This document shows positions 1-6,897 of a stretch of DNA of 16,571 nucleotides, piece after piece. Source of the DNA: Bacteriovoracaceae bacterium UBA6261 (GTDB taxonomy: Bacteria > Bdellovibrionota > Bacteriovoracia > Bacteriovoracales > Bacteriovoracaceae); contig DJVH01000058.1 in assembly GCA_002440825.1 (NCBI GenBank), forward strand, positions 35,288 to 51,858, given 5' to 3'. The notes beneath the pieces are model-generated. The model was not told the DNA's origin, searched no databases, and saw only the letters and a list, made by a program, of their open reading frames with translations. The first letter of the stretch is position 1. The number at the start of each line of letters is the position of its first letter. A program made the translations under genes and the position numbers.

Positions 1-750
1 CAGAACGAGACCTGAAGCCGGCGCCGTCATGATCTTTATTGGAGAATTTCCCTTTAAGGCTTCTTCAAATTCATTGAGTGTCATTTTTTTCATTCCAACA
101 AGAAACAAGGCCCCCATCATCAACCGGATCTGATGACGAAGAAAGGATTTTCCCCGCACTTTGAAAACAAAACTTTTGGCAGGAAAGAAACTGGCGGTGA
201 GATCTCGATTGGTTTCTACCAATGACATTTCTATTTTTCTTAAAGGACTCTGAGTGTCTTTTAAACGATAACAAAAATTTGAAAAATTGTGTTCACCTTC
301 AAACAACCTGGCCGCTTCATTCATCAAATCAACATCGAGATCTTCATTAATCATCGCCATGAAAGGAGCGCAAAATGGATGAAGCTTTTCGCCGAAGGAA
401 AAATAGTAATGGTATTCTTTAAAACGGGCCGAAGAAATTATTTTGAATTCTTTGCTGATCGGTTTTGCACTTAGGATTTTAATATCCGGAGGTAGAATCT
501 GATTGAGCAGGCTGCAAAGCTGTTCTAGATAAATACATTCTTTCTCTGTGATCAATTCAAAAAAGTTTTCCTGAGCAGAGACCATGGAATCAGTCCGGCT
601 TGAACCCATGATCTGAAAGTCAGTCGTTTCGAGCGCGTGCCTGAAGGCTTCTTCTATACTCTCCTGAACCGTTTTGCGGGACGTCTGCTTGAGCCATCCG
701 TGATATCTGAACCCCAGATACTGAATGCGAAAGAGATAATAAAATTTCAT
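1..750 (-). CDS. TruA-like tRNA pseudouridine synthase (3' end outside window)
   Basis: An uninterrupted reading frame of 250 codons runs from an ATG at 750 off the left edge. The family is recognised from the TruA layout: the N-terminal YHGW...TVQ segment (about residues 16-29), an Arg-Thr-Asp core at 52-54, an SPLRKI stretch near 175, a FLRHQIR motif near 210, and APASGLVL at the very end, which is close to the usual TruA C-terminus. TruA isomerises uridines 38-40 of the tRNA anticodon arm, and the Asp of RTD is the nucleophile. The flanks of that motif are divergent: the usual GRTDAGVHA reads as SRTDSMVSA, losing the conserved Gly and His. It could therefore be a TruA paralogue with another substrate. 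No clear Shine-Dalgarno precedes the ATG. It is divergent from the Ves gene, with only 34 bp between the two starts. Length is near normal (family about 250-270), so only a few residues are missing. Confidence 0.85.
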   Translation of the reverse strand, partial: MKFYYLFRIQYLGFRYHGWLKQTSRKTVQESIEEAFRHALETTDFQIMGSSRTDSMVSAQENFFELITEKECIYLEQLCSLLNQILPPDIKILSAKPISKEFKIISSARFKEYHYYFSFGEKLHPFCAPFMAMINEDLDVDLMNEAARLFEGEHNFSNFCYRLKDTQSPLRKIEMSLVETNRDLTASFFPAKSFVFKVRGKSFLRHQIRLMMGALFLVGMKKMTLNEFEEALKGNSPIKIMTAPASGLVL

Positions 751-784
751 AGTCACTATCGTAACATCGAAGCTATTATTAATC

Positions 785-1330
785 ATGATAAAAAAATTGA
801 AGCTCAGCGAGTGCACTGAAGGATTATGGAAGAATGGCCAGGGAAAAACCCGGCAAGTGGCCATTTATCCTCACGAAGCCACTCTTGCTGAAAATAATTT
901 TTTGTGGCGCTTAAGCTCGGCAACGATTTTAAGCGATAACACATTTTCATCTTTTCCCGGGTTCGACCGGTGGCTGATCGTCTGGAAAGGTGACGGCCTT
1001 TTCTTGAACGGTAAGAAGCTAGGCTCCCACTCTCCGATTCATTTTCAAGGCGAAGAAGATATTCGCTGTACGCTTATCAATGATCAGGTGGTTGACCTGG
1101 GTCTTATTTATGACAGAGAGAAATGCACTGCTGATCTTAAAGTTCACACTGGTACTCTTGATGTAGTCGCCGTTTCCGAAACTGTTTTTGTGTTTCTTGC
1201 CAGAGGTTCAGGAATGGTGGGAAAACATGAAATGCATGAGGGAGATTTTCTTATTCTGGAAAATAAATCCATTCATCTGGAACTGGCGGGTGAAGCCCTC
1301 GCCTACGTTTTTTCAATAAAGCATTCTTAG
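785..1330 (+). CDS. ves: Ves/HutD family cupin-like protein
   Basis: 181 residues. The N-terminal half carries the Ves/HutD signature: W-NGQGKTRQVAIYP (about residues 15-29), FLWRLSSATI (39-48), FSSFPGFDRWL (54-64), then a Gly-rich turn GDGLFLNGK. The family forms a bicupin-like fold. HutD is associated with histidine utilisation and Ves was described in E. coli as an environmental-stress/cold-induced protein. No enzymatic activity is firmly established. No hut genes lie nearby, so Ves-type naming is safer than HutD. The ATG at 785 is the first that keeps the signature. The Shine-Dalgarno is weak and the leader is very short because the divergent TruA-like gene begins at 750. Its last 18 bp overlap the 3' end of the convergent phospholipase D-like gene. 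Confidence 0.85.
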   Translation: MIKKLKLSECTEGLWKNGQGKTRQVAIYPHEATLAENNFLWRLSSATILSDNTFSSFPGFDRWLIVWKGDGLFLNGKKLGSHSPIHFQGEEDIRCTLINDQVVDLGLIYDREKCTADLKVHTGTLDVVAVSETVFVFLARGSGMVGKHEMHEGDFLILENKSIHLELAGEALAYVFSIKHS

Positions 1331-2665
1331 AATTGTTTCCAATGGATTTTTCTTAAGAAATTTGATCATCTTGCTGTGATCGTCAATTTCTTTTTTAAGC
1401 GAATCACTTGTGGCCTTAATGGTGATAGAGCGATTTTCAAATTCTTCATCAAAAATTTTTGTCAAAGTCTGAACGACGGGGCGATCGAAAAACTCCAGAC
1501 AGATCTCACTGCTGACAGATGTACTTCCCGTACCGAAATTGTGAGAACCGATAATCCCGTGATCTTCATCAAAGAGAAGAACTTTTTCGTGAAGGTATTC
1601 AAGCTTCTGATCATTCCACTGGGCAAGCTGCAATCCTTCATCTACCAGCTTCTTCATCTCGGGAAGACTGATCAAGTAGCCTCTATTGCTGACAAAGGCA
1701 GAACTCTTCAGACTGTTTGTGATCATCTTAACGTCTTTGTTCTGCTTGATGCTTTTTTCCAAGAAAGCTCGGTAAGGAGCAGTCGGAAGAACGAAATAGT
1801 TGTAGGCGCGCAGCTGAGTGAAATCAGTAGTGATCACAGTATTGATGATATCGTCTTTAATAGAAAATTTTTCTCTTCCTTTGTATTCATTTTTAAATTG
1901 AAGAAAAAGAACTTCATTTGTCAGAACGCGGGCCTTGGCGCCGTTTTCAAAAACCGGCTGTTCAGGAAAGAAGCTTTCATTCTTTTTAGAAAAACGAAGA
2001 TCATTATAGCGATCGAAACACTGATCATATCTCAGGCGATCGGTGTAAGTATTGGTCTTGCAGTGATTGAGAATTTTCAAGTCGACCAGGAAATTAAAAA
2101 GTCTTCTGAAATGCTCCTGAACTTGATTGACGGCCGGTCCTTCGATTTTCATCTCCAGGTCTTTGGCACGGAAATCGTTATCTGAAATATTTCGGCCGCC
2201 TATGATGGCTGCTTTGCCATCAACCAGAAAAATTTTTTCGTGTATATTATTGGTCCAGGATTCATTATTGCCAGGAACAAGTCTGAGATACGCTAAAGTC
2301 GCATCGTTCTTCTTACGTGAATCGTGAATATCAAGGGTCCTTCGGGCCTTGCCAAAAAAATCCATCGTCACGCTGGGAATATAAGTCGACATCAAACGAA
2401 CATCCACACCACGTGCATGGGCCTTTTGGAGCTCTTCCATCAGTTCAATCGGATAACCTGTATTATCCCAGTAATAAGTCACGATGTGAATGTGATGTTT
2501 AGCGTGGCGGACAAGATCGAGTTTTAATTCTGTTGATTTGTGCGGGTCCTGAAGAAGGGTGAGTTTATTGCCTTCAGTGAAATCATAGACAGCTCCCTTG
2601 GCAAATCCGGCCGTCAGGATCAGGGTCATGATAAATGAAAAGGCTCTTCTGATAAATTTCTTCAT
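1313..2665 (-). CDS. Secreted phospholipase D-like protein (two HKD motifs)
   Basis: 450 residues. The N-terminus is a Sec signal peptide (MKKFIRR, a hydrophobic run to about residue 22, likely cleavage near AKGA). Two complete HxKxxxxD motifs follow: H142-K144-D149 in IHEKIFLVDG with a downstream GGRN, and H359-K361-D366 in LHEKVLLFDE with GSHN. Two such motifs define the phospholipase D superfamily (PLD, cardiolipin synthase, nucleases), in which the two histidines form one active site through a phospho-histidine intermediate. With a cleavable signal and no further membrane anchor it should act in the periplasm or outside the cell. The substrate (phospholipid or nucleic acid) cannot be told from sequence. 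The ATG at 2665 has an AGGA nine bases upstream. The gene lies 81 bp downstream of ppiC on the same strand and may share its transcript. The 3' end overlaps ves by 18 bp. Confidence 0.88.
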   Translation of the reverse strand: MKKFIRRAFSFIMTLILTAGFAKGAVYDFTEGNKLTLLQDPHKSTELKLDLVRHAKHHIHIVTYYWDNTGYPIELMEELQKAHARGVDVRLMSTYIPSVTMDFFGKARRTLDIHDSRKKNDATLAYLRLVPGNNESWTNNIHEKIFLVDGKAAIIGGRNISDNDFRAKDLEMKIEGPAVNQVQEHFRRLFNFLVDLKILNHCKTNTYTDRLRYDQCFDRYNDLRFSKKNESFFPEQPVFENGAKARVLTNEVLFLQFKNEYKGREKFSIKDDIINTVITTDFTQLRAYNYFVLPTAPYRAFLEKSIKQNKDVKMITNSLKSSAFVSNRGYLISLPEMKKLVDEGLQLAQWNDQKLEYLHEKVLLFDEDHGIIGSHNFGTGSTSVSSEICLEFFDRPVVQTLTKIFDEEFENRSITIKATSDSLKKEIDDHSKMIKFLKKNPLETILRMLY

Positions 2666-2746
2666 AGGTCATATCCTAACAAATCTGTCCATATTTTGGT
2701 GAGGACGAGTATTTATTACAGGGAAGATGACCTTGGAAGAAAAAAT

Positions 2747-3016
2747 CTATTTCAATCTTTTAATGACGTGAAAACCAAATTGAGTTCTAACAATTCCCGA
2801 GACTTCCCCTGGCATAAGCTGGAAAGCTGCCTTTTCAAAAGAAGGAACCATCATCCCCTTGCCGAACTCTCCAAGGTTGCCGCCCTCTTTCCCAGAGGGG
2901 CATTGAGAAAAATCCTGTGCGAGTTTGCTGAAATCAGCCCCCTCGTCCAGTTTCTTTAAAATGTCTTTTGCTTCGTATTCATGATCGACCAAAATATGGG
3001 CCGCTGTAATTTTCAT
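2747..3016 (-). CDS. ppiC: Parvulin-type peptidyl-prolyl cis-trans isomerase
   Basis: 89 residues, the size of stand-alone cytoplasmic PpiC (about 92 in E. coli). Nearly the whole protein is one rotamase domain: ITAAHILV at the start, FSKLAQDFSQCPSGKEGGNLGEF (28-51 region), then MVPSFEKAAFQL, PGEVSGIV and FGFHVIKRL at the C-terminus. These match the parvulin active-site residues His, Cys, Met, Phe and His. The enzyme isomerises X-Pro peptide bonds during folding. There is no signal peptide, so it is cytoplasmic, unlike SurA or PrsA. An AAGGA lies six bases before the ATG. It begins 21 bp after the DUF1993 gene stops, so the two are probably co-transcribed. Confidence 0.93.
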   Translation of the reverse strand: MKITAAHILVDHEYEAKDILKKLDEGADFSKLAQDFSQCPSGKEGGNLGEFGKGMMVPSFEKAAFQLMPGEVSGIVRTQFGFHVIKRLK

Positions 3017-3037
3017 CTGATGTCCTTCTGTTTATGT

Positions 3038-3544
3038 CTACTGTCTAAAAGGAAGCTCGCCGATATAATCTTTTTTTCCAACGTCAACGCCGTTGTTGCG
3101 AAGAATGGAATACGCAGTCGTGATGTGAAAGAAGATATTCGGAAGCATGTGATGAATAAAATACTCCTGCCCTGTTAGGTATTTTCCTTCCCATCGTGGT
3201 GTCGATACTTTTCTCTCCATCGCCCCGTTGAAATCTTCAGGCTTGAAAGTTGAAAGATAATGAATGGTATCATCGATGCGAGTTTTTAATTCCGCTAAAG
3301 TTTTTTCTTTGTCTTCATGCGAAGGTGCTTCTTTTCCTGTCAGGCGTGAAGCTCCGAGCTTAGCCGTATCGCAAGCGATCTGCACTTGTCTGATCAGGTT
3401 AAATTGATCTGGTGCAAGTCGCGATTGAAGAAGAACGTCAACTTCAAATTTTTTAGCATCAGCAAATTGCGCTCCTTTATCTAAAATGGCGCTGAGGTTT
3501 TTTAACATTTTTGAAAACTGAACAATACTCACTTCGTAAATCAT
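3038..3544 (-). CDS. DUF1993 family protein (DinB-like helical bundle)
   Basis: 168 residues, full family length. It starts with the usual short helix ending in a FSKMLKNLSAILDKG segment and carries the RLAPDQFNLIRQVQIACD region. It ends with the characteristic LPNIFFHITTAYSILRNNGVDVGKKDYIG block (about residues 134-162), which is the signature of DUF1993. The family is related to the DinB/YfiT four-helix bundle and its biochemical role is unknown. His133 and nearby histidines in the HHMLPNIFFH region could bind metal, as in DinB, but this is inference. A strong GGAGGATCC ribosome-binding site precedes the ATG at 3544. The eight bases next to the ATG form the palindrome AGGATCCT, seen also at the MazG-like gene. 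It heads the minus-strand group with ppiC. Confidence 0.88.
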   Translation of the reverse strand: MIYEVSIVQFSKMLKNLSAILDKGAQFADAKKFEVDVLLQSRLAPDQFNLIRQVQIACDTAKLGASRLTGKEAPSHEDKEKTLAELKTRIDDTIHYLSTFKPEDFNGAMERKVSTPRWEGKYLTGQEYFIHHMLPNIFFHITTAYSILRNNGVDVGKKDYIGELPFRQ

Positions 3545-3599
3545 AGGATCCTCCTCATTGAAATATTTCCATCACTATAACGATAAAAAAAGATTAAGC

Positions 3600-3626
3600 A
3601 TAGCTTAGCGATTAGCTATTTTTTTT
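3600..3626 (+). repeat. AT-rich hairpin followed by T8 in a divergent intergenic region
   Basis: ATAGCT (3600-3605) is the exact inverted complement of AGCTAT (3614-3619), separated by eight bases and followed by a run of eight T (3619-3626). It lies between the DUF1993 start (3544, minus) and the BON gene start (3681, plus). As a plus-strand terminator it would have no obvious gene upstream. As a dyad it could be an operator for the stress-type genes downstream. The stem is only 6 bp, so neither role is secure. Confidence 0.35.
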
Positions 3627-3680
3627 CCTGTGAAAAGGCAAGTTAGAATTGGCAAGACTCGCACTAACCTGGAGGGTGTT

Positions 3681-4055
3681 ATGCAGAAATATTTTCTTTT
3701 ACTCGCGCTAAGTTTAAGTCTTGCCTCAGCTTATGCGGCCCAGGCTCCGGCCGACAAACTGGATAAAGCGGCCGAAGCTACCGAGACCACTGTCAACCAA
3801 CAAGGTATCACCGCTGATACTCAGATGAAATCGAGTGACTCAAAAACAGAAATGACAAGAAGATTGCGGGCGAAAATCATGGCGGATGATCAACTGTCGA
3901 CACAAGCTCACAATGTAAAAATCATTACCAATGAAGATGCGATTACACTGAAAGGAACTGTCGCAAATAGAGCAGAAAAAGTAAAACTTGAAAACTATGC
4001 CCGTTCAATGGCCGGTGACTTAAAAGTTTTCAATCAACTTCAATACAAACGCTAA
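3681..4055 (+). CDS. Periplasmic BON-domain protein
   Basis: 124 residues from the ATG at 3681, chosen over an in-frame ATG 51 bases upstream because GGAGG sits just ahead of it and because translation from here begins with a clean signal peptide (MQKYFLLLALSLSLASAYA, cleavage before AQA). After a charged Ala/Thr/Gln linker, residues 57-123 form one BON domain: TRRLRAKIMADDQLS, VKIITNEDAITLKGTV with the conserved Gly92, then ENYARSMAG...VFNQLQ. BON domains bind membrane surfaces and occur in OsmY and other osmotic or envelope stress proteins, so a periplasmic envelope-stress role is likely. The next gene begins 13 bp downstream and encodes another stress-type protein, so the two form an operon that ends at the terminator at 4668. 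Confidence 0.88.
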   Translation: MQKYFLLLALSLSLASAYAAQAPADKLDKAAEATETTVNQQGITADTQMKSSDSKTEMTRRLRAKIMADDQLSTQAHNVKIITNEDAITLKGTVANRAEKVKLENYARSMAGDLKVFNQLQYKR

Positions 4056-4068
4056 CAAGGAAGGACTT

Positions 4069-4659
4069 ATGCATTTGGGAAAGAAAGGAAGACATTCAGT
4101 ATTCGGAATTTTCAGTGACAGAATCACGTTAGAGCGCGCGGTCGACATGCTCAAGGCCCAAAACTTCAGAAACTCTGATATTTCAGTTTTGATGAGTTCA
4201 AAAGAAGGCACAAAAGATTTTGCTGTTGAGAAACATACCAAAGCTCCTGAAGGAGCAACGACAGGAGCTGCTACCGGCGCTGTGGCCGGCGGAGCACTTG
4301 GCTGGCTGGTTGGAGCAGGTGCGCTTGCCATTCCAGGACTAGGCCCTTTTATCGCGGCCGGACCGATCATGGCCGCTATTGCCGGTGCGGGCGTTGGCGG
4401 AACAGTTGGAGGAATTGCCGGAGGTCTTATCGGCCTTGGTATTCCTGAGTTCGAAGCGGAACGCTACGAAGGTTATATTAAAAAAGGCGGAATCCTTCTT
4501 TCTGTTCATGTGGATGATGGAAAATGGGAAGATAAAGCAAAAGAAATTCTCGAAGAGTGTGGTGCTAAAAATGTGGCAACGACTTCTGAGAGAAAATCTG
4601 ACGAACCGACTTATTACAAAGATAGAATTGATTCAGACTTTGAAGATCGCCATCCATAA
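4069..4659 (+). CDS. General-stress / DUF3341-like glycine-zipper membrane protein
   Basis: 196 residues. The N-terminus (residues 10-55) reads as an alpha/beta unit, SVFGIFSDRITLERAVDML...DISVLM, as in the general-stress protein 17M/YflT-type domain. It is followed by the typical KDFAVEKHTKAPEGATTGA junction. Residues 62-125 are a Gly/Ala-rich hydrophobic segment with GxxxG spacing, able to form two packed membrane helices. A second soluble alpha/beta unit follows (GIPEFEAERYEGYIKKGGILLSV, 124-147) and the C-terminal tail is acidic. Proteins of this layout are commonly annotated as general stress or DUF3341 proteins, and no reaction is known. AAGGAAGG lies just upstream of the ATG. It is the second gene of the BON operon, and the pairing supports a shared stress response. 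Confidence 0.82.
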   Translation: MHLGKKGRHSVFGIFSDRITLERAVDMLKAQNFRNSDISVLMSSKEGTKDFAVEKHTKAPEGATTGAATGAVAGGALGWLVGAGALAIPGLGPFIAAGPIMAAIAGAGVGGTVGGIAGGLIGLGIPEFEAERYEGYIKKGGILLSVHVDDGKWEDKAKEILEECGAKNVATTSERKSDEPTYYKDRIDSDFEDRHP

Positions 4660-4667
4660 GACAAATG

Positions 4668-4693
4668 GCCCCGCTTTTGGCGGGGCTTTTTTT
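4668..4693 (+). terminator. Intrinsic terminator of the BON / general-stress operon
   Basis: GCCCCGC (4668-4674) pairs perfectly with GCGGGGC (4680-4686) across a five-base loop and is followed by seven T. It lies nine bases after the stop of the general-stress gene. Its T-tract touches the stop codon of the convergent secreted protein gene (4692). Reading on the minus strand gives no T-tract, so it is a one-way signal. Confidence 0.93.
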
Positions 4694-5153
4694 ATCTGTT
4701 TGTGACAGGAGGAAGCGGCTGATTATTTCTGCACGCATCCGCTCCCGGATTCGAAACACACCATTGACTCAAAGTCGTCACTCCAATCGTTCCTCCGGTC
4801 CCTGTCGTTGGGGTTGTTCCCATAGGGACTCCTGTGGCCGAAGTTGGAGTGACTCCCATAGGAACACCTGTCGCCGAAACTGATCCGCCGGCGGGAGAAA
4901 TGGTTGAAGCAGAATTAGTTGTTATTGTATCAAGGTAATAAGGGCCAGTGCGATAGCCATTGATATCGTAATTGGTCCCTCCGTAATTGGTATTTCCAAT
5001 TCCATTGGTCTGATTGACTGTTCCGGTGGGAGCAGCGCCAGGAGTGGATCCAACTCCTCCTTGAGCCGTTTGACTTGATGTCGGTGTGGTTTGAGCTCCA
5101 GCATTTAAATTCAAGGCCAGTAAAGCAAGAAGTAAAAACGATTTCGTTTTCAT
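4692..5153 (-). CDS. Secreted Thr/Gly/Pro-rich protein with a 12-residue tandem repeat
   Basis: 153 residues with no recognised family. The N-terminus is a signal peptide (MKTKSFLLLALLALNLNAGA, cleavage before QTT), so the mature part is exported. The mature sequence is low complexity, dominated by Thr, Gly, Ser, Asn and Pro, with an NYGGTNYDINGY segment around 56-67. Two tandem copies of SATGVPMG(V/T)TPT occupy residues 93-116. The C-terminus carries the only two cysteines (C132, C141), which could form a disulfide. A good GGAGG precedes the ATG by seven bases. It stands 38 bp downstream of the methyltransferase-side operon border on the same strand, and has its own upstream gap. Low-complexity secreted proteins of this sort are often surface or matrix components, but no function can be assigned. 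Confidence 0.75.
   Translation of the reverse strand: MKTKSFLLLALLALNLNAGAQTTPTSSQTAQGGVGSTPGAAPTGTVNQTNGIGNTNYGGTNYDINGYRTGPYYLDTITTNSASTISPAGGSVSATGVPMGVTPTSATGVPMGTTPTTGTGGTIGVTTLSQWCVSNPGADACRNNQPLPPVTNR
4806..4877 (-). repeat. Two tandem 36-bp coding repeats
   Basis: The two 36-bp units 4806-4841 and 4842-4877 encode the near-identical 12-mers SATGVPMGTTPT and SATGVPMGVTPT in the secreted low-complexity protein. Copy number could vary between strains by slippage or unequal recombination. Confidence 0.8.
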
Positions 5154-5191
5154 AAAAACCTCCAGGCATTGATTGATTTTATCGCTGAAAA

Positions 5192-5875
5192 TTATGAGTG
5201 AAAACTCAACCCTTTTTCTTCTTTAACGACAGTGAGGATTCGGGCCATATCTGCGCGTTTGGGACTGCGTTCAATTCCAATCGCATTTAATCCGTAATAA
5301 TTCGCCATCGCAATCATCGAACCTTGTCCGCAGAAAGGATGAATAAGTGTTTTTGTTCCAGTTTGTTCTTTTAAAAATTTTGCAATCATCATGCAGGCTT
5401 CGAGACCCATTCCTCTCTCCCAGGTCTTGTCTCCAATATCAGGGATCACATCTGGAGTGGATAGTCTTAAATCGCGCAGACGATGCTTCTTTGAGAAACA
5501 CAGAATATGAGAGTAGGCCGGTCTTCCAAAAGTCGCATAGCCAGGCTTAACTCTACAGATAATTTTGTGAAAGAGTTGAGCACTACCTGTTTTCTCCGCC
5601 ATTTTCTGAATAAGGTAAGCTTTATCAATCCACTCGCCGTCTACCTTGATATCTGACTGATAAAAAACAGAAACGCCTTCATCCGGTGTTTTAGAAAGAA
5701 CGAGCTCAGCCGTCTCCATAAACCAGTCTTTCCATTTTTCCAGGGGCATTCCGGTGAATTCGGAAATATCCGGCATAGAAGCAATGAAAGATGAGCCCTC
5801 AGCGATAGTGGCGTTTTTCAACCATTCAATAGCATCATCACAATAAACAATTCGTTGAGATTTTTCTTCCGTCAC
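5192..5875 (-). CDS. Class I SAM-dependent methyltransferase, DNA-methylase-like, substrate unknown
   Basis: 227 residues starting with GTG at 5875, which overlaps the stop of the upstream glycosylase gene as GTGA. The C-terminal part holds a clear SAM-binding motif I, HPFCGQGSMIAMANYYGLNAIGIE (about residues 179-202), with the acidic E202 ending strand 2. As in beta-class N4/N6 DNA methylases, this motif lies after the region where motif IV should be. However, the expected (D/S/N)PP(Y/F) is replaced by ASMPDISE (32-39), so base-amino methylation is doubtful. The middle section (WKDWF, VFYQSDIKVDGEWIDK, FGRPAYSHILCFS) resembles a conserved family of uncharacterised bacterial and eukaryotic methyltransferases that I recognise only generally. 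It is the last gene of the MazG-glycosylase-methyltransferase operon, which suggests work on nucleotides or nucleic acid. Confidence 0.72.
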   Translation of the reverse strand: MTEEKSQRIVYCDDAIEWLKNATIAEGSSFIASMPDISEFTGMPLEKWKDWFMETAELVLSKTPDEGVSVFYQSDIKVDGEWIDKAYLIQKMAEKTGSAQLFHKIICRVKPGYATFGRPAYSHILCFSKKHRLRDLRLSTPDVIPDIGDKTWERGMGLEACMMIAKFLKEQTGTKTLIHPFCGQGSMIAMANYYGLNAIGIERSPKRADMARILTVVKEEKGLSFHS

Positions 5876-6471
5876 TTTTTTCCTTTAAAGACTTTTTGAT
5901 AAAACAATTCGCGAAAGAGCAGCGTTTTCTTCTCAAGGGTTTCATCTACGCTCAGAATCCATTCTTGATACTCCTGCATTCTGGGAATGGAGCGAACGCC
6001 ATTGGCCGATGGAGAAAGCAGAATGACTTCTTCCGGTCCTTCCACTCTTCCGATATGTTTGGTGTACCAATGATAAACTTTTTTTGAAGTAAAATATATT
6101 TTTTTAAAATGATTTTTTTGAATAAAATCGCGAAGACCTGTATTCCATTCTATATCGTAAAGATCAGCATCGTTAGCGCTGCCATTTTTTCTTCTGCAGG
6201 ATTTGATCACATCGGCCAGCGAGATATTATTCGCCTCCAGAAAACTGACAATCTCTTCTCTTGTAGACAGCTGCATTTTGAAAGCTTTCCCAAGTAGCTT
6301 CCACAAATGATTGCCTTCGCCACCATAATAAAAATCTATTTCATTTGCTTTAATTTCAGCTCGTCTCTTAGGGTGAGTAAATTTGCCGATGGGAAAACTT
6401 CCGATGATAAGAGAAGAAGGTTTTTTGCTCAAGTATTCCCCGTAGGGATGGTGTTCCCGCAGAGCTTTCAT
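5872..6471 (-). CDS. Uracil-DNA glycosylase superfamily protein
   Basis: 199 residues. Three motifs place it in the UDG superfamily: SLIIGSFPIGKF (residues 20-31, motif 1 on the first strand), DFYYGGEGNHLWKLLG (46-61), and LLSPSANG (151-158, motif 2 at the C-terminal strand). The GSFP plus FYYG...N-W pattern is closest to the deoxyinosine/hypoxanthine DNA glycosylase type, where, as I recall, the Asn before the aromatic pair (here Asn54) is the proposed catalytic residue; this assignment is inference. Such enzymes excise deaminated bases from DNA and start base-excision repair. It overlaps the MazG-like gene by four bases (ATGA at its start) and the methyltransferase by four bases at its end, so all three are translationally coupled. 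A family-level call is firm; the exact damaged base is not known. Confidence 0.75.
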   Translation of the reverse strand: MKALREHHPYGEYLSKKPSSLIIGSFPIGKFTHPKRRAEIKANEIDFYYGGEGNHLWKLLGKAFKMQLSTREEIVSFLEANNISLADVIKSCRRKNGSANDADLYDIEWNTGLRDFIQKNHFKKIYFTSKKVYHWYTKHIGRVEGPEEVILLSPSANGVRSIPRMQEYQEWILSVDETLEKKTLLFRELFYQKVFKGKK

Positions 6472-6788
6472 TTTTTTGGCGGTGCCGGATATTTGACAGC
6501 GTTCTTTTCTATTTTCGCAAGCACAGCTTGCTCCAGATCTATATTAAGCTTGGTACACAAACGATTCAGATACATAAAAATGTCAGCCACTTCTTCTTTT
6601 GCATGGTCAAGCACCGCCTGATCTGAAAGATCGTTGCTCTCTTCTTCCGTTTTCCACTGATAAATTTCTACCAGCTCGGAAGCTTCTACTGAAAGCGCCA
6701 TCGCTAAATTCTTCACCGAATGAAATTTGTTCCAATCTCGTTCATCGGAAAAGACATTTAGTTTCTGGGTGATCAATTCGTAATTCAT
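6468..6788 (-). CDS. MazG-like nucleotide pyrophosphohydrolase
   Basis: 106 residues, single-domain length. The all-alpha NTP pyrophosphatase metal site is visible: E35-x-x-E38 in SVEASELVE and E66-x-x-D69 in KEEVADIFMYL, the ExxE...ExxD pattern that holds Mg2+. RDWNKFHSVKNLAMAL at the start and AKIEKNAVKYP at the end are typical of the short RS21-C6/MazG-like branch, whose members hydrolyse dCTP or modified dNTPs to monophosphates. It probably cleans the nucleotide pool. It heads the operon with a glycosylase and a methyltransferase (four-base overlaps). The ATG at 6788 has GAGGA upstream, inside the AGGATCCT palindrome that also precedes the DUF1993 gene. Confidence 0.85.
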   Translation of the reverse strand: MNYELITQKLNVFSDERDWNKFHSVKNLAMALSVEASELVEIYQWKTEEESNDLSDQAVLDHAKEEVADIFMYLNRLCTKLNIDLEQAVLAKIEKNAVKYPAPPKK

Positions 6789-6877
6789 AGGATCCTCTGA
6801 ATATTTTTTGTGGCATGCTGACTCGATAGCACTTCAATTTTGCCTCAAATTTTTTTCTTTGAGCACAAAAATAACTG

Positions 6878-6883
6878 ATTATA
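6878..6883 (-). promoter_or_regulatory. Possible -10 element for the MazG-like operon
   Basis: On the minus strand these six bases read TATAAT, a perfect sigma-70 -10 hexamer, about 90 bases upstream of the MazG-like start. No good -35 sits 16-18 bases further upstream, so the call is weak. It lies just beside the plus-strand sigma-54 element at 6898, so the two promoters would be back to back. Confidence 0.35.
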
Positions 6884-6897
6884 ACGTGGATTCTTTT

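Noticed and set aside
955..975. GGTTCGA-type sequence resembling a tRNA T-loop
   Set aside because: It lies within the ves coding sequence and has no acceptor, D or anticodon arms around it; no tRNA was found in the window.
1376..2185. Long plus-strand frame of 269 codons
   Set aside because: It lies wholly within the phospholipase D-like gene on the other strand, which has complete motifs and a signal peptide; it is a shadow frame.
3651..3662. TTGGCAAG...GC upstream of the BON gene as a sigma-54 promoter
   Set aside because: Spacing between GG and GC is eight bases, not ten, which RpoN does not accept.
3671..3684. GG-N10-GC spacing at the BON gene start that could be read as a sigma-54 element
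   Set aside because: It overlaps the Shine-Dalgarno and the start codon itself and has four changes from consensus, so it is a chance match to the ribosome-binding site.
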